Assembly (NCBI RefSeq): GCF_004302915.1
Contig: NZ_QQBI01000005.1
Span: 99,821-163,820, forward strand
Length of the DNA: 64,000 bases
Direction of reading: 5' to 3'
Source: Komagataeibacter xylinus
Lineage (GTDB): Bacteria; Pseudomonadota; Alphaproteobacteria; Acetobacterales; Acetobacteraceae
Shown here in pieces: positions 8,846-16,965 of the stretch. The first letter of the stretch is position 1; each line of letters opens with the position of its first letter. The position numbers and the translations under genes were made by a program. The notes beneath the pieces are model-generated. The model saw nothing but the letters and a program-made list of their open reading frames with translations, was not told where the DNA came from and did not search any database.

Positions 8846-9460
8846 ATGGCGCGCGCCGTGATGTATAACAACATCCGAAGGGCGAAGTCTTTCCTGGCTT
8901 CGTCCGCGCTGGCTCTGCCGCTGATGGCCATGGCAGCCCCTGGCGCGCGCGCCGAGGGCATGCCCCAGCTTGATTTTGGCAATCCTTATGTCATCGGTCA
9001 GGTGATATGGGGCGCTGGCATTTTTCTGGTTCTCTACCTGCTGCTGAGCCGTTCGGCCCTGCCCAAGGTGGAGAAGGTTCTCTCGCTGCGTCGTCAGACC
9101 ATCGAGACCGACCTTGGCATCGCGCACAAGGCCAAGACCCGCGCTGATGAAGCCGTGGCCGACCTGCATGCCGCACGCCGCAAGGCGCTGGCCGACGCAC
9201 AGGCCAATGTGGACAAGGTTGTCGAGGAGGCCCGCCTGGCCGCCGCCCGGCAGACCGAGGAAATGAACGCACGCCTTGCCGCCGAGATCAGTGATGCCGA
9301 GACCCGCATCGCGCAGGCCCGGACACAGGCACTGGCATCCGTTCGCGAGATTTCCACAAACACGGCGGAAACGCTGATCAATCAGTTATCTGGCATTGCC
9401 GCCCCGGCCGATTTCGTGACGGCAAAGGTCGGTTCTGCTGCGGCAGCACGTGGTCTCTGA
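8846..9460 (+). CDS. atpF': ATP synthase F0 subunit b' (second b-type stator)
   Basis: This 204-residue b'-type peripheral stalk protein pairs with subunit b to hold F1. The mature part starts with one membrane helix around YVIGQVIWGAGIFLVLYLLL and continues as a long charged alpha-helix (residues ~75-190). It has an N-terminal extension of about 37 residues (RRAKSFLASSALALPLMAMAAPGARA) that resembles a signal peptide, which b' subunits of this family often carry. The ATG at 8846 follows GGAGG with good spacing. Having both b' and b fits photosynthetic-type and alphaproteobacterial F0. Confidence 0.88.
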   Translation: MARAVMYNNIRRAKSFLASSALALPLMAMAAPGARAEGMPQLDFGNPYVIGQVIWGAGIFLVLYLLLSRSALPKVEKVLSLRRQTIETDLGIAHKAKTRADEAVADLHAARRKALADAQANVDKVVEEARLAAARQTEEMNARLAAEISDAETRIAQARTQALASVREISTNTAETLINQLSGIAAPADFVTAKVGSAAAARGL

Positions 9461-9490
9461 CCCGCTGCCCAAGACAGACAGGTCATAATC

Positions 9491-9985
9491 ATGTTTCATG
9501 ATCCCCGTTTCTGGTCGGCTGTTGCCTTTGTCCTGTTTTTCGTCCTGTTCGGGCGTTCACTGTGGAAACCCCTGGTGAGCGCGCTCGACGGGCGGGCAGA
9601 GCGCATCCGTGCCGAGCTTGATGAGGCAGCCCGCCTGCGCCGCGAGGCCGAGCAGATGCTGGAGGACGCAACGCGCGACCGCGAGGCGGCACTCGCCGAA
9701 GCCAAGGAACTGGTCGAGCACTCCCTGCGCGAAGCTGCGAACATTGCGGAAAAAGCCCGCAAGGACGCCGAGGATATTGCCGCGCGGCGTGAGCAGATGG
9801 CCAAGGACCGGATTACATCGGCCGAGCGTTCCGCCCTGCGCGAAGTGCGTGAGACGGCTGTTGACATCGCCATCCAGGCTGCCCGCGAGACGCTGGCTGC
9901 AAGCCTGCCCGCAGATGCTGATGCCAAGATCATCGACAAGGCGATCGGCGACCTGCCGTCAGCCCTTTCCCAGCGCGCTGCCTGA
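9491..9985 (+). CDS. atpF: ATP synthase F0 subunit b
   Basis: Subunit b (164 aa) is the other half of the peripheral stalk. A single N-terminal membrane helix (FWSAVAFVLFFVLFG, residues 7-21) leads into a continuous charged helix, typical of coiled-coil b subunits. The C-terminus has the AARETLAA-type segment that contacts subunit delta. It closes the F0 gene set. A glycosyltransferase gene starts 21 bp downstream on the same strand and may be read from the same transcript. No F1 genes are in the window. Confidence 0.92.
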   Translation: MFHDPRFWSAVAFVLFFVLFGRSLWKPLVSALDGRAERIRAELDEAARLRREAEQMLEDATRDREAALAEAKELVEHSLREAANIAEKARKDAEDIAARREQMAKDRITSAERSALREVRETAVDIAIQAARETLAASLPADADAKIIDKAIGDLPSALSQRAA

Positions 9986-10006
9986 TTGCCTTTGCAGCCG
10001 CCCGCC

Positions 10007-10762
10007 ATGCAGGACAGCAATAACGGGGCGTCTTCACGCCCCGTTTTGTCCATTATCGCCGCCGTACTGAACGAGAGCGGCAACATCCGCCCGCTCTGCG
10101 AGGAAATCGCGGCCGTGCTCGACCGCCTGCCCCCTGCTGAAATCATCTTTGTGGATGATGGCAGCACGGATGGTACGGGGGCGGAGCTTGAAGCGGTCAG
10201 GCGTGATGGCATCCTGCCGCATCTGCGCATTCTCGGCCATGAGGCCGCCTACGGCAAATCCGCCGGGCTGCGTACGGGTGTTGAAGCCGCGCGGGGGGAA
10301 TGGGTCATTCTGCTTGATGGCGATGGGCAGGATAACCCCATCGACTTCATCAACATGATGGCGCTGTGCCAGGAGGCCAGCGGGCGCGCGCCCCTGGTGG
10401 TGGGTGTGCGCACCAAGCGGCGCGATACCCTGTCGCGCAGGCTGGCCTCGCGTTTTGCCAATGGCCTGCGCCGCCGCCTGCTTGATGATGGCTGCCCCGA
10501 TACGGGGGCCTCGCTCAAGGCGTTCCGGCGGGAAGATTTCCTGCCGCTGCCACAATTCGAGGGACTGCACCGTTTCCTGCCTGCCCTGATGGGGCAGCGC
10601 GGCGTGCCGCTGGTGTGCATGCCGGTTCATCACCGTAACCGGCTGCATGGTTCCTCCAAATACACCAATCTCAACCGGGCGATTGTTGGCATCCGCGATA
10701 TACTGGGTGTCATGTGGCTCAATAACCGCGCCAGGATACCGAAACGCGTTACCGAACGCTGA
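10007..10762 (+). CDS. Family 2 glycosyltransferase, dolichyl/undecaprenyl-phosphate sugar synthase type
   Basis: This 251-residue cytoplasmic GT-A fold enzyme most likely loads a sugar onto a polyprenyl phosphate. It has FVDDGSTDGT (residues 48-57) and LLDGDGQDN (102-110) for nucleotide-sugar and metal binding, plus HHRNRLHGSSKYTN near the C-terminus as in DPM1/ArnC-like proteins. The usual C-terminal membrane helices of ArnC and GtrB are missing. The ATG at 10007 is preferred to TTG at 9986. An ArnT-like membrane transferase follows 12 bp later and is the natural user of the lipid-linked sugar. The sugar cannot be told from sequence. Confidence 0.82.
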   Translation: MQDSNNGASSRPVLSIIAAVLNESGNIRPLCEEIAAVLDRLPPAEIIFVDDGSTDGTGAELEAVRRDGILPHLRILGHEAAYGKSAGLRTGVEAARGEWVILLDGDGQDNPIDFINMMALCQEASGRAPLVVGVRTKRRDTLSRRLASRFANGLRRRLLDDGCPDTGASLKAFRREDFLPLPQFEGLHRFLPALMGQRGVPLVCMPVHHRNRLHGSSKYTNLNRAIVGIRDILGVMWLNNRARIPKRVTER

Positions 10763-10774
10763 AGGGACCGTGCC

Positions 10775-12445
10775 ATGACGCGCCTGACACTGCGCCACTA
10801 TGTTTTTGTGGCGCTGTCCGTGTTTGTCCTGTTCCTGCCCGGGCGGGCCTCGCTGCCGCCGCTGGACCGGGATGAACCCCGCTACATGGAAGCCACGGCC
10901 CAGATGCTGCACAGCGGCAATTATGTCGATGTGCGGTTTCTTGATCAGCCTCGCTACCTTCAGCCCGCTGGCATTTACTGGCTGGAGGCGGCTGCCGTAA
11001 GCCTGACCGGCATGCAGGACCGCCACGCCACGTGGCCCTACCGGATTCCGTCGCTGCTGGCCGTAACGGCCGCTGCCGTGCTCACGGCATGGATTGGCGC
11101 GGCCCTGTTCGGCCCGCAATGTGGCCTGCTGGCGGCAGCCCTGCTGGCGGTGTCGGTGCTGATGACCGCCGAAGGCCGCATGGCCACGATTGACACCACC
11201 CTGCTGTTGTTCGTGCTGCTGGCGCAATGCGGGCTGCTGCGTGCCTATCTTGACCGCGAGCGCGATCTAGCCACGCCGCTGGCTGCAGCCCTGTTATACT
11301 GGATCGCGCTGGGCTGTGGCCTCATGCTCAAGGGGCCGGTGGTGCTGATTCCTGGCTTTGGCACGCCGCTGGCGCTGGCGCTGGTGGAGCGGCGCATTTA
11401 CTGGTGGCGCCGCCTGCGCCCGGCCTGGGGCTGGCTGCTCATGCTGGCCATCGTGCTGCCGTGGTGCATTGCCATCGGGGTCATCAGCCATGGTGATTTC
11501 TTCTCGCGCGCGGTGGGGCGCAATTTTCTGGGCAAGGTGGCGAGCGGGCAGGAAACGCATGGCCTGCCGCCGGGCTATCATCTGGCCGTGTTTGCGCTTG
11601 CCTTCTGGCCCGGCTCGCTTTTTGCCGCCATGAGCCTGCCCTTTGTGTGGGCGCAGCGTTTTCAGCCGCATGTGCGCTACCTGCTGTGCTGGATCGTGCC
11701 GCACTGGCTGGTGTTCGAGGCCATCGCGACCAAACTGCCGCATTATGTGCTGCCGACCTATCCGGCCATTGCCATCCTCACGGCTGCGGCCGTGGTCTCT
11801 TTTCCCACGGAGTGGGCATGGCCCCGCGCCTTGTGGGCACGCGGCCTGCTCGCGGCCTATGCGCTGATCTGGTTTACGGTCGGTTCCGTGTTGGCCTTTG
11901 CAGGGCCTGTGCTGCTGTGGCGCATGGAAGGCACGGTGTCGCCCGCTGCCATGCTGATCCCGGTGGGGGCGCTGCCGGTGCTGGGGCTGTCGGCCTATCT
12001 CATTTTGCACCGCGAGGTGTTGCGGGCGGTCATGGCGGCGGTTGCTGCAGCGGTCATCATCCATGTCGGGCTGTTTACAACCGTCATCCCGCGCCTGCAG
12101 ACCATATGGCTCAGCCCGCGGCTGGCCGCCATGGTGGATGACCATCGCCGCTGCGGAAGCGGGAGCATTGTGGCCTCGACATCGGATTCCGAACCCAGCC
12201 TTGTCTTTCTGCTTGGCGAAAACACCCGGTTGATCACGCCCACGGCGGCGGCTGATTTCCTGCAGCAGAACCAGAAATGCGGCATGGTGCTGGTGGGCGC
12301 GCGCGAGCTTGCGGCGTTCAGCACCCGCGCGCTGCAAGATGGCCTGGACCTGCATGAACTCGGTCAGCAGACGGGGCTGAACTATTCAACCGGCAAGCAT
12401 CTGGAAATCGGGCTGTATGTGGTGATGCCGCCCGTGGCGCCGTAA
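10775..12445 (+). CDS. ArnT/PMT-like membrane glycosyltransferase (GT83 type)
   Basis: This 556-residue inner-membrane protein has about 11-12 predicted helices and the GT-C fold. The catalytic loop motif DRDEPRY at residues 31-37 and KLPHYVLPTYPA further on are typical of ArnT, which transfers a sugar from undecaprenyl phosphate to lipid A. The C-terminal ~110 residues are soluble and probably periplasmic. A GAAGGGA ribosome site precedes the ATG. Its partner GT2 gene lies immediately upstream. The acceptor could be lipid A, another surface glycan or protein; lipid A is only the best-known precedent. Confidence 0.82.
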   Translation: MTRLTLRHYVFVALSVFVLFLPGRASLPPLDRDEPRYMEATAQMLHSGNYVDVRFLDQPRYLQPAGIYWLEAAAVSLTGMQDRHATWPYRIPSLLAVTAAAVLTAWIGAALFGPQCGLLAAALLAVSVLMTAEGRMATIDTTLLLFVLLAQCGLLRAYLDRERDLATPLAAALLYWIALGCGLMLKGPVVLIPGFGTPLALALVERRIYWWRRLRPAWGWLLMLAIVLPWCIAIGVISHGDFFSRAVGRNFLGKVASGQETHGLPPGYHLAVFALAFWPGSLFAAMSLPFVWAQRFQPHVRYLLCWIVPHWLVFEAIATKLPHYVLPTYPAIAILTAAAVVSFPTEWAWPRALWARGLLAAYALIWFTVGSVLAFAGPVLLWRMEGTVSPAAMLIPVGALPVLGLSAYLILHREVLRAVMAAVAAAVIIHVGLFTTVIPRLQTIWLSPRLAAMVDDHRRCGSGSIVASTSDSEPSLVFLLGENTRLITPTAAADFLQQNQKCGMVLVGARELAAFSTRALQDGLDLHELGQQTGLNYSTGKHLEIGLYVVMPPVAP

Positions 12446-12448
12446 AGG

Positions 12449-12531
12449 ATAAAAGTTTTCGGGTGCCCCCTTTCTTCAAGAAGGTGGCGTTCTTGGTAAA
12501 GCTTTTTGAAAAAGGCTTTACCAAGAACTTC
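12449..12531. repeat. Palindromic element, copy 2 (orientation B)
   Basis: It begins 3 bp after the GT83 stop. Its second hairpin has arms GGTAAAGC and GCTTTACC, where other copies have GGTGAAGC and GCTTCACC. The paired changes keep the stem intact. An intrinsic terminator follows at once. Confidence 0.78.
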
Positions 12532-12540
12532 TTAAACAAA

Positions 12541-12577
12541 AGGCGCTGCGCGGGTTCTGCCCGGCAGCGCCTTTTTT
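12541..12577. terminator. Intrinsic terminator between convergent genes
   Basis: A stem AGGCGCTGC / GCAGCGCCT with a 13-base loop is followed by TTTTTT. The left flank AAACAAA gives a weaker T-run on the other strand, so it may serve both the GT83 gene and the convergent porin gene. Confidence 0.85.
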
Positions 12578-12595
12578 GTTTTTTGGGGGAGGGGC

Positions 12596-14365
12596 TCAGA
12601 ACAGCAGGATCATACCGCCCGAGGCACTGTTGTCGCTTTCCTTGTAGGGGCCGTGGGCTGCGGAACTGGTATGGGCGTATTCGGCCACAAGGTTCAGCCA
12701 GTCGGTCATCTTGTAGTAGGCGGCACCCACTTCGGATTCATTGCGGCGCACGAGGTCGGGGTCTTTCTCGCCCGGTGCCAGATACAGGTTACTGACACCA
12801 TAGCTGCCCACGAGTTTGAACTTCTTGGTGAAGTTATACATCATCTGGACATAGTAGCCTTCCGATGCGCGCTTGCGGCCATTGCTGGCCACGCCATCGA
12901 AGAACAGGCCGGTCGTGCCAAGGCCGCTGCCGCGATAGTAGTAGCCCACGAACTGCGCCGGGCCGTAGGTCAGCTTGGTGCCGATTTCGCCCGCTTCCGC
13001 CGTAACGCCACGCTTCTGGCCGGGAACAACCGGCACTGCCGTGCTGGCCTCGGTAGACAGCGTATGGGCAGCCCCATCGATCAGGACGGAGGAAGCCGCC
13101 CCCATTGTCATCTCGTTGCGGGTCAGATCCTGCTGGTGCTGTGTCAGGAAACTGGCCCAGATGCGCGCCGTAAGGCCACCGACCTTGAAGTCGTACGTCA
13201 CCTTGCCCTGGATCATGGGCGAACTGTGCTGCGTGGAGGAGGCCGAGTAGTCGTTGCCGCTGCCATCCGTGCCCGAGAAATCGAACTCATCAAGCGGCTG
13301 CAGGATGCCGATCGTGCCCTGGAAGCCCTTGATGGTGGGCGACTGGTAGGAAATCTGCGGAATCCAGTCGGCATACACGTAACCGACGCCAATACGGCCA
13401 AGCGAGGTATTGCCCGGCGCCGAGTTGCTGCCGGTCGAGCCCACGCTGAGCAGCGTCGCGTCATCAAGGATGGCGTCGCCACCAAAGATGCCAAGGTCAC
13501 GACCGATCTTGAACGTGCCCCATTTCTTGTTGCCCGCCGTCACGTAAACCTGACGAAAATCGATGCCGGCGGTGCCAAGGCCCACCGGGCTGCCGCCGGT
13601 ATTGGCGTTGAAGGCGCCGTTCTTGGCATTGTCGATACCGGGATACATGCCCATCACGGCCGCAAGGTCGATGCCGTTCTGCGTGGTTGAAAGCTTGAGG
13701 ATCAGGCCCGCGGGCAGCAGGCCGTTACGCAGCGCCGAGGAATCGAACCCGCTCGATCCTGACGAGACGCCGCCCGCCACCGGCATGCCGCCAGCGGGGC
13801 TGTTATAGGTATAGAACCCGTTGATGAAGCCCGAGAGGTTGATGTCGATCGGCCCGGCCTTGAAGGTCAGGCCCTTGCCGGGTACGTATTTCTCCATCCG
13901 CACCAGCGAGTTGCCGCCGCCAAGCCCCATGGAATGCTGGGCGGCAAGCCAGGTGGACTCAGCCGAGGCCGCGCTGGCCTGCGCGTTGGCCGCTGCCTGC
14001 TGCGCCTGGGCCAGCACATAGTCGGGGTCCATGCCGTTGCCGCCAATCTCGATCTGGCCGGGGGGCTGGACCGCCTGCCCCATGGCGGTGCGCATGGGGG
14101 CATGGCCGGCTGTCGTGCCCATGTGGCGGGCGGCAGGCACGTATTGCTGCGTGCGGGCCGCGCTGGCCGCAGCCTCATGCACATGTTGCAGGTGATGGGC
14201 GAGCAGGCCGCGATATTCACCCTGCGTCAGGCTGCCCTTGGCCTTCAGGATATCGAGAAGTTCACTATAATCGTCAGCCCATGCCTCATCGACATAGGCA
14301 AGCGACGCCCCCCCGCTTGCCATAACAACCACCGCGCCAATACGCGCCAATTTTCCTGCCGACAT
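12596..14365 (-). CDS. Outer-membrane porin-like protein with N-terminal helical extension
   Basis: This 589-residue protein is a predicted beta-barrel porin. The signal peptide MSAGKLARIGAVVVMASGGA precedes an acidic mature start. A helical stretch of about 150 residues rich in Ala and Gln follows (DYSELLDILKAKGSLTQGEY and an AQAQQAAANAQASAASAE segment), then alternating beta-barrel strands from ~190, ending in a C-terminal Phe (GGMILLF) as porins do. The ATG at 14365 was chosen because AGGGAG lies about 10 bp upstream; the longer open frame to 14566 has no such site. It fits the phosphate-selective or general porin superfamily; substrate unknown. Confidence 0.8.
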   Translation of the reverse strand: MSAGKLARIGAVVVMASGGASLAYVDEAWADDYSELLDILKAKGSLTQGEYRGLLAHHLQHVHEAAASAARTQQYVPAARHMGTTAGHAPMRTAMGQAVQPPGQIEIGGNGMDPDYVLAQAQQAAANAQASAASAESTWLAAQHSMGLGGGNSLVRMEKYVPGKGLTFKAGPIDINLSGFINGFYTYNSPAGGMPVAGGVSSGSSGFDSSALRNGLLPAGLILKLSTTQNGIDLAAVMGMYPGIDNAKNGAFNANTGGSPVGLGTAGIDFRQVYVTAGNKKWGTFKIGRDLGIFGGDAILDDATLLSVGSTGSNSAPGNTSLGRIGVGYVYADWIPQISYQSPTIKGFQGTIGILQPLDEFDFSGTDGSGNDYSASSTQHSSPMIQGKVTYDFKVGGLTARIWASFLTQHQQDLTRNEMTMGAASSVLIDGAAHTLSTEASTAVPVVPGQKRGVTAEAGEIGTKLTYGPAQFVGYYYRGSGLGTTGLFFDGVASNGRKRASEGYYVQMMYNFTKKFKLVGSYGVSNLYLAPGEKDPDLVRRNESEVGAAYYKMTDWLNLVAEYAHTSSAAHGPYKESDNSASGGMILLF

Positions 14366-14845
14366 AGTATTAAACTCCCTATGCGCATTCCTGTTGTATA
14401 AAACCCGGCGGGTCAATGGCCCCCGCCAGCCATGAAAGGGGGTAGCGCAGGGGCCGCAGGGCGCGGGAGCGTGCAGGGACTCCTCCCCCAATGGTGGGAG
14501 GAACAGGGTGCTCAGGGCCGGTTCTGTTATGGATTCGTTGGTTAATCTTCCTTTTTTTTTATGCAATGTTCAAAAAATGGTCATAACGGAACACATGTGC
14601 GTTTTCGGTCTTGTGGTGTGCGACTGAGCAGTACGTCAGGGTGCCAGGTGGACTGGAACAGTCCGGTTTCGCAAGGAGTGCAAAGATCCATCAAACAATC
14701 GTGTTCGGTCCCGTTCATGGTTTCTGTTCAATAAAACGGCATGGGCAGGTCGGTTGCCGCCATAGAAATACACAGCATATCCTCACAAAGCTGTGTTTGT
14801 ATTTTATTAACTTAATTCTTGACCGTATCTTCCGTGCCCGCCGGT
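14366..14845. other. 480-bp region without a gene, upstream of the porin
   Basis: No credible coding sequence is seen. It is locally AT-rich around 14540-14590 and 14790-14830. A TCCTCCC / GGGAGGA hairpin lies near 14480-14501. On the porin strand TTGAAC occurs near 14575 with no convincing -10 box. It probably holds the porin promoter and a long leader. Confidence 0.5.
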
Positions 14846-15085
14846 TCAGGCCAGCAGGGTGCGGGCCTGCCGCCAGGCCTGCTCCAGCGCATCGACCATG
14901 GTGGGCGCGGGCGCGGTCCAGTCCTGCGGGGGGTGTCCGGGCACGTCGAGGCGCGCGCGCCAGCATGCGGCATCAGGCGCTTCGGGCAGGCGTTCGATAG
15001 TGATGCCCCAGGGGGCGGGAATGCGCGCCAGCACGCGGGCCTGCCTTTTCTCGGGTGTAAGCGGCGTTGCGTAGTTATGGGACAT
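14846..15085 (-). CDS. Small conserved-looking hypothetical protein (79 aa)
   Basis: This 79-residue soluble protein is not recognised. The start at 15085 is set by a strong GGAGG site 8-9 bp upstream, and codon use matches the neighbours, which argues that it is real. It has no signal peptide or membrane helix. Residues 10-30 are basic (PEKRQARVLARIPAPWGITIE), and the C-terminus is a Trp-containing helix (MVDALEQAWRQARTLLA). A terminator-like hairpin lies in its leader (15105-15162). Confidence 0.65.
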   Translation of the reverse strand: MSHNYATPLTPEKRQARVLARIPAPWGITIERLPEAPDAACWRARLDVPGHPPQDWTAPAPTMVDALEQAWRQARTLLA

Positions 15086-15104
15086 GGGTGCCTCCGTTTT
15101 TTCC

Positions 15105-15162
15105 AAAAAGCGTTCCCCACAAACGTCCTTATGAGTGCTTGATGTTTGGGGAACGCGCTTTT
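15105..15162 (-). promoter_or_regulatory. Terminator-like hairpin in the leader of the 79-aa gene
   Basis: On the minus strand the arms GCGTTCCCCAAAC and GTTTGTGGGGAACGC enclose a 19-base loop and are followed by TTTTT, about 20 bp before the start codon. It could be an attenuator, or it could simply end transcription arriving from upstream. The stem is near-perfect. Confidence 0.55.
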
Positions 15163-15255
15163 CAACCACCTTCAGGGCGCAAGTCTGCCCCTTGACGGGG
15201 CGGCGGATAACCCCAAAAAACGCACGGTTGCCCGCAGCCAAGGATATGCCTGCCC

Positions 15256-15765
15256 GTGTCCCCTTTTCCCGGCCTTGTGCCTGATGAATCTGTTGATGGC
15301 GTTGCCCACCTGATCCAGACGGCGTTGACGCCGGTATTCATGCTGTCAGGCATCGGCACGCTGCTCAACATGTTCAACACGCGGCTTGCGCGCGTCAGCG
15401 ACCATATCGAGACCGTGCGCGACAAGCTGGAAAATGCCGATGACAAGAAGGGCAGTGAAAGCAGCGCCGTGCTGCTGCGCCGCCTGACCCACCTGCATTA
15501 TCGCACCCTGCTGCTTGATGCCGCCATCCTGTTTGGCGGCGTGGGCGGGGCTTCGGCCTGCGGGTCGGCCTTCGCGCTCTTTCTGGGCAGCGTGCGTGAT
15601 TCCGCCATTGCCTGGTGGCTGGTGCTCATGTTTGGCAATGCGCTGGTGTGCACGGTCATTGCGCTGGCCATGTTCCTGGGTGACAGCATCGTCGCGTGGC
15701 ATGGCCTGCGCGTGACCACCTTCCTGCCGCACAAGCAGGAAATGCTCGAGAACCAGGTCGATTGA
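15256..15765 (+). CDS. DUF2721 family membrane protein
   Basis: This 169-residue inner-membrane protein of unknown function belongs to the DUF2721 family. The N-terminus has a helix with HLIQTALTPVFMLSGIGTLLNMFNTRLARVSDH, where the conserved NTRLARVxDR-like motif falls near residues 41-50. Two more helices lie at about residues 90-115 and 120-142. The start is a GTG at 15256 with AAGGA upstream; no in-frame ATG offers an alternative. A truncated palindromic element begins 2 bp after the stop. Confidence 0.82.
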   Translation: MSPFPGLVPDESVDGVAHLIQTALTPVFMLSGIGTLLNMFNTRLARVSDHIETVRDKLENADDKKGSESSAVLLRRLTHLHYRTLLLDAAILFGGVGGASACGSAFALFLGSVRDSAIAWWLVLMFGNALVCTVIALAMFLGDSIVAWHGLRVTTFLPHKQEMLENQVD

Positions 15766-15767
15766 AA

Positions 15768-15823
15768 ATAAAAGTTTTTGGATGCCGCCTTTTTTCAAAA
15801 AGGCGGTGTTCCTTGAAGCTTTA
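15768..15823. repeat. Palindromic element, truncated copy 3 (orientation B)
   Basis: The left outer arm ATAAAAGTTTTTGG and the GCCGCCTTTTTTC / AAAAAGGCGG hairpin are intact. The second hairpin breaks off after GAAGCTTTA and the right outer arm is missing, just before the convergent thiY-like stop at 15828. Confidence 0.75.
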
Positions 15824-15827
15824 CCAT

Positions 15828-16793
15828 TCAGGGTGATGCGGGACTGCTGAAGGGATCCAGCGCGTACTGTTCCAGCGCAATGTCATGCGTCATCAGCCCG
15901 TGCGCGTGCAGGAAGGCGGCAAAGGCCTCATAGCGCGGCCGGTTGAGCAGGGCGGGCTGCTTGCACAGGCGCGGCAGCGTGGCCTGCCAGGCCGCGCGGT
16001 TGAGTGGCGTATCGAGTTCCGGGTGGTCATGAATGGCCTGGGCCAGAATGGCGTCGGGGTGGTTGATCAGCGTGTTCGTGCCCTCGGCCAGCGCCTCCAT
16101 GAAGGCTTTCACCCACGCATCATGCCCATGAGAGCGGGCGGCGAGGAAAATCAGTTCATCGGCGATCGGCACGCCATGTTCCTCGGGGTAGAAGGCGGAA
16201 ACCTTGATGCCCTTCTGCTGCAGGTCGAGCAGTTCATAGGTGCGCACCGCGCCGATCACGCCATCCACCGCATGGCTGATCAGGGCCTGCTCAAGCTGGA
16301 AATTGACATTCACCTGCCTGACATCGCCCAGGCCCAGCCCCACCGAATGCAGCATGGCGTCAAGAGAGGCATCATCCACGCCGGGCATGGAAATGCCGAT
16401 GGTCCTGCCCTTGAGTGCCGCAAGGTCGTGAATATCCGCGCCGGTGATGAGCACGTTCAGCGGCGTATCGATCAGCGTGCCCACGCGCACCAGCGGAATG
16501 TTCTGGTCGGCCAGCATGCCAAGCTGCGCCTGATAGGACACGGCAAGATCGGCCTGCCCGGCGGCCACCAGGCGCGGCGGTGAGCCGGGATCGGCGGGGG
16601 CGATGAGTTTGACATCCAGCCCGTGGCGGGCAAACGCCCCGCTGTACTGCGCGGCCAGCAGGCTGGCATGGTCGGCATTGAGGAACCAGTCCAGCACGAC
16701 CGTGACCGGCTGCCCTGCTGCCATGGCGGGCCGGGCCATGAGCGTGCAGGCCACAATGGCCATCATGCCCAGCGCGTGCCTGAAGATGTGCAT
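15828..16793 (-). CDS. thiY: ThiY-like pyrimidine-precursor binding protein (NMT1/THI5 fold)
   Basis: This 321-residue periplasmic binding protein is probably for a thiamine pyrimidine precursor such as formyl-aminopyrimidine. A signal peptide (MHIFRHALGMMAIVACTLMA, cleavage after AMA) precedes the family opening VVLDWFLNADHASLLAA, and PADPGSPPRLVAAGQADLAVSY follows as in ThiY. The ATG at 16793 was chosen to give this signal peptide. A TPP riboswitch lies 90 bp upstream on the same strand and independently supports a thiamine role. The permease and ATPase genes thiX and thiZ are not adjacent; the neighbours are unrelated. Confidence 0.85.
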   Translation of the reverse strand: MHIFRHALGMMAIVACTLMARPAMAAGQPVTVVLDWFLNADHASLLAAQYSGAFARHGLDVKLIAPADPGSPPRLVAAGQADLAVSYQAQLGMLADQNIPLVRVGTLIDTPLNVLITGADIHDLAALKGRTIGISMPGVDDASLDAMLHSVGLGLGDVRQVNVNFQLEQALISHAVDGVIGAVRTYELLDLQQKGIKVSAFYPEEHGVPIADELIFLAARSHGHDAWVKAFMEALAEGTNTLINHPDAILAQAIHDHPELDTPLNRAAWQATLPRLCKQPALLNRPRYEAFAAFLHAHGLMTHDIALEQYALDPFSSPASP

Positions 16794-16884
16794 GGTATCA
16801 AAGGCCCCCTGGCCAGCATGGACATGGGGCATGCGCGGCAGGCAGGGAGCGGTATCATGGCCCCCGTGGCGGGGCCGTGCTGTC

Positions 16885-16957
16885 TCCCTTCGCTGGCATG
16901 ACCCAGATCAGGTTCAACGGGTATGATCTCAGCCCATCAATGGAGGGGCACCCCGGT
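16885..16957 (-). promoter_or_regulatory. TPP riboswitch (THI element)
   Basis: Read on the minus strand it has the GGGGTGCCCC stem-loop, the GGGCTGAGAT core, then ACCCGTTGAACCTGATCTGG and ATGCCAGCGAAGGGA. These are all the conserved blocks of the thiamine pyrophosphate aptamer. It sits in the leader of the thiY-like gene and should repress it when TPP is high. Confidence 0.95.
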
Positions 16958-16965
16958 CAGGCGGC

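Noticed and set aside
14611..15000. 129-codon plus-strand frame
   Set aside because: It overlaps the 79-residue minus-strand gene, which has a strong ribosome site. The frame has no signal or family.
15828..16793. Taurine or nitrate binding protein instead of ThiY
   Set aside because: The fold is shared, but DWFLNADHASLLAA and the TPP riboswitch in the leader favour a thiamine precursor.
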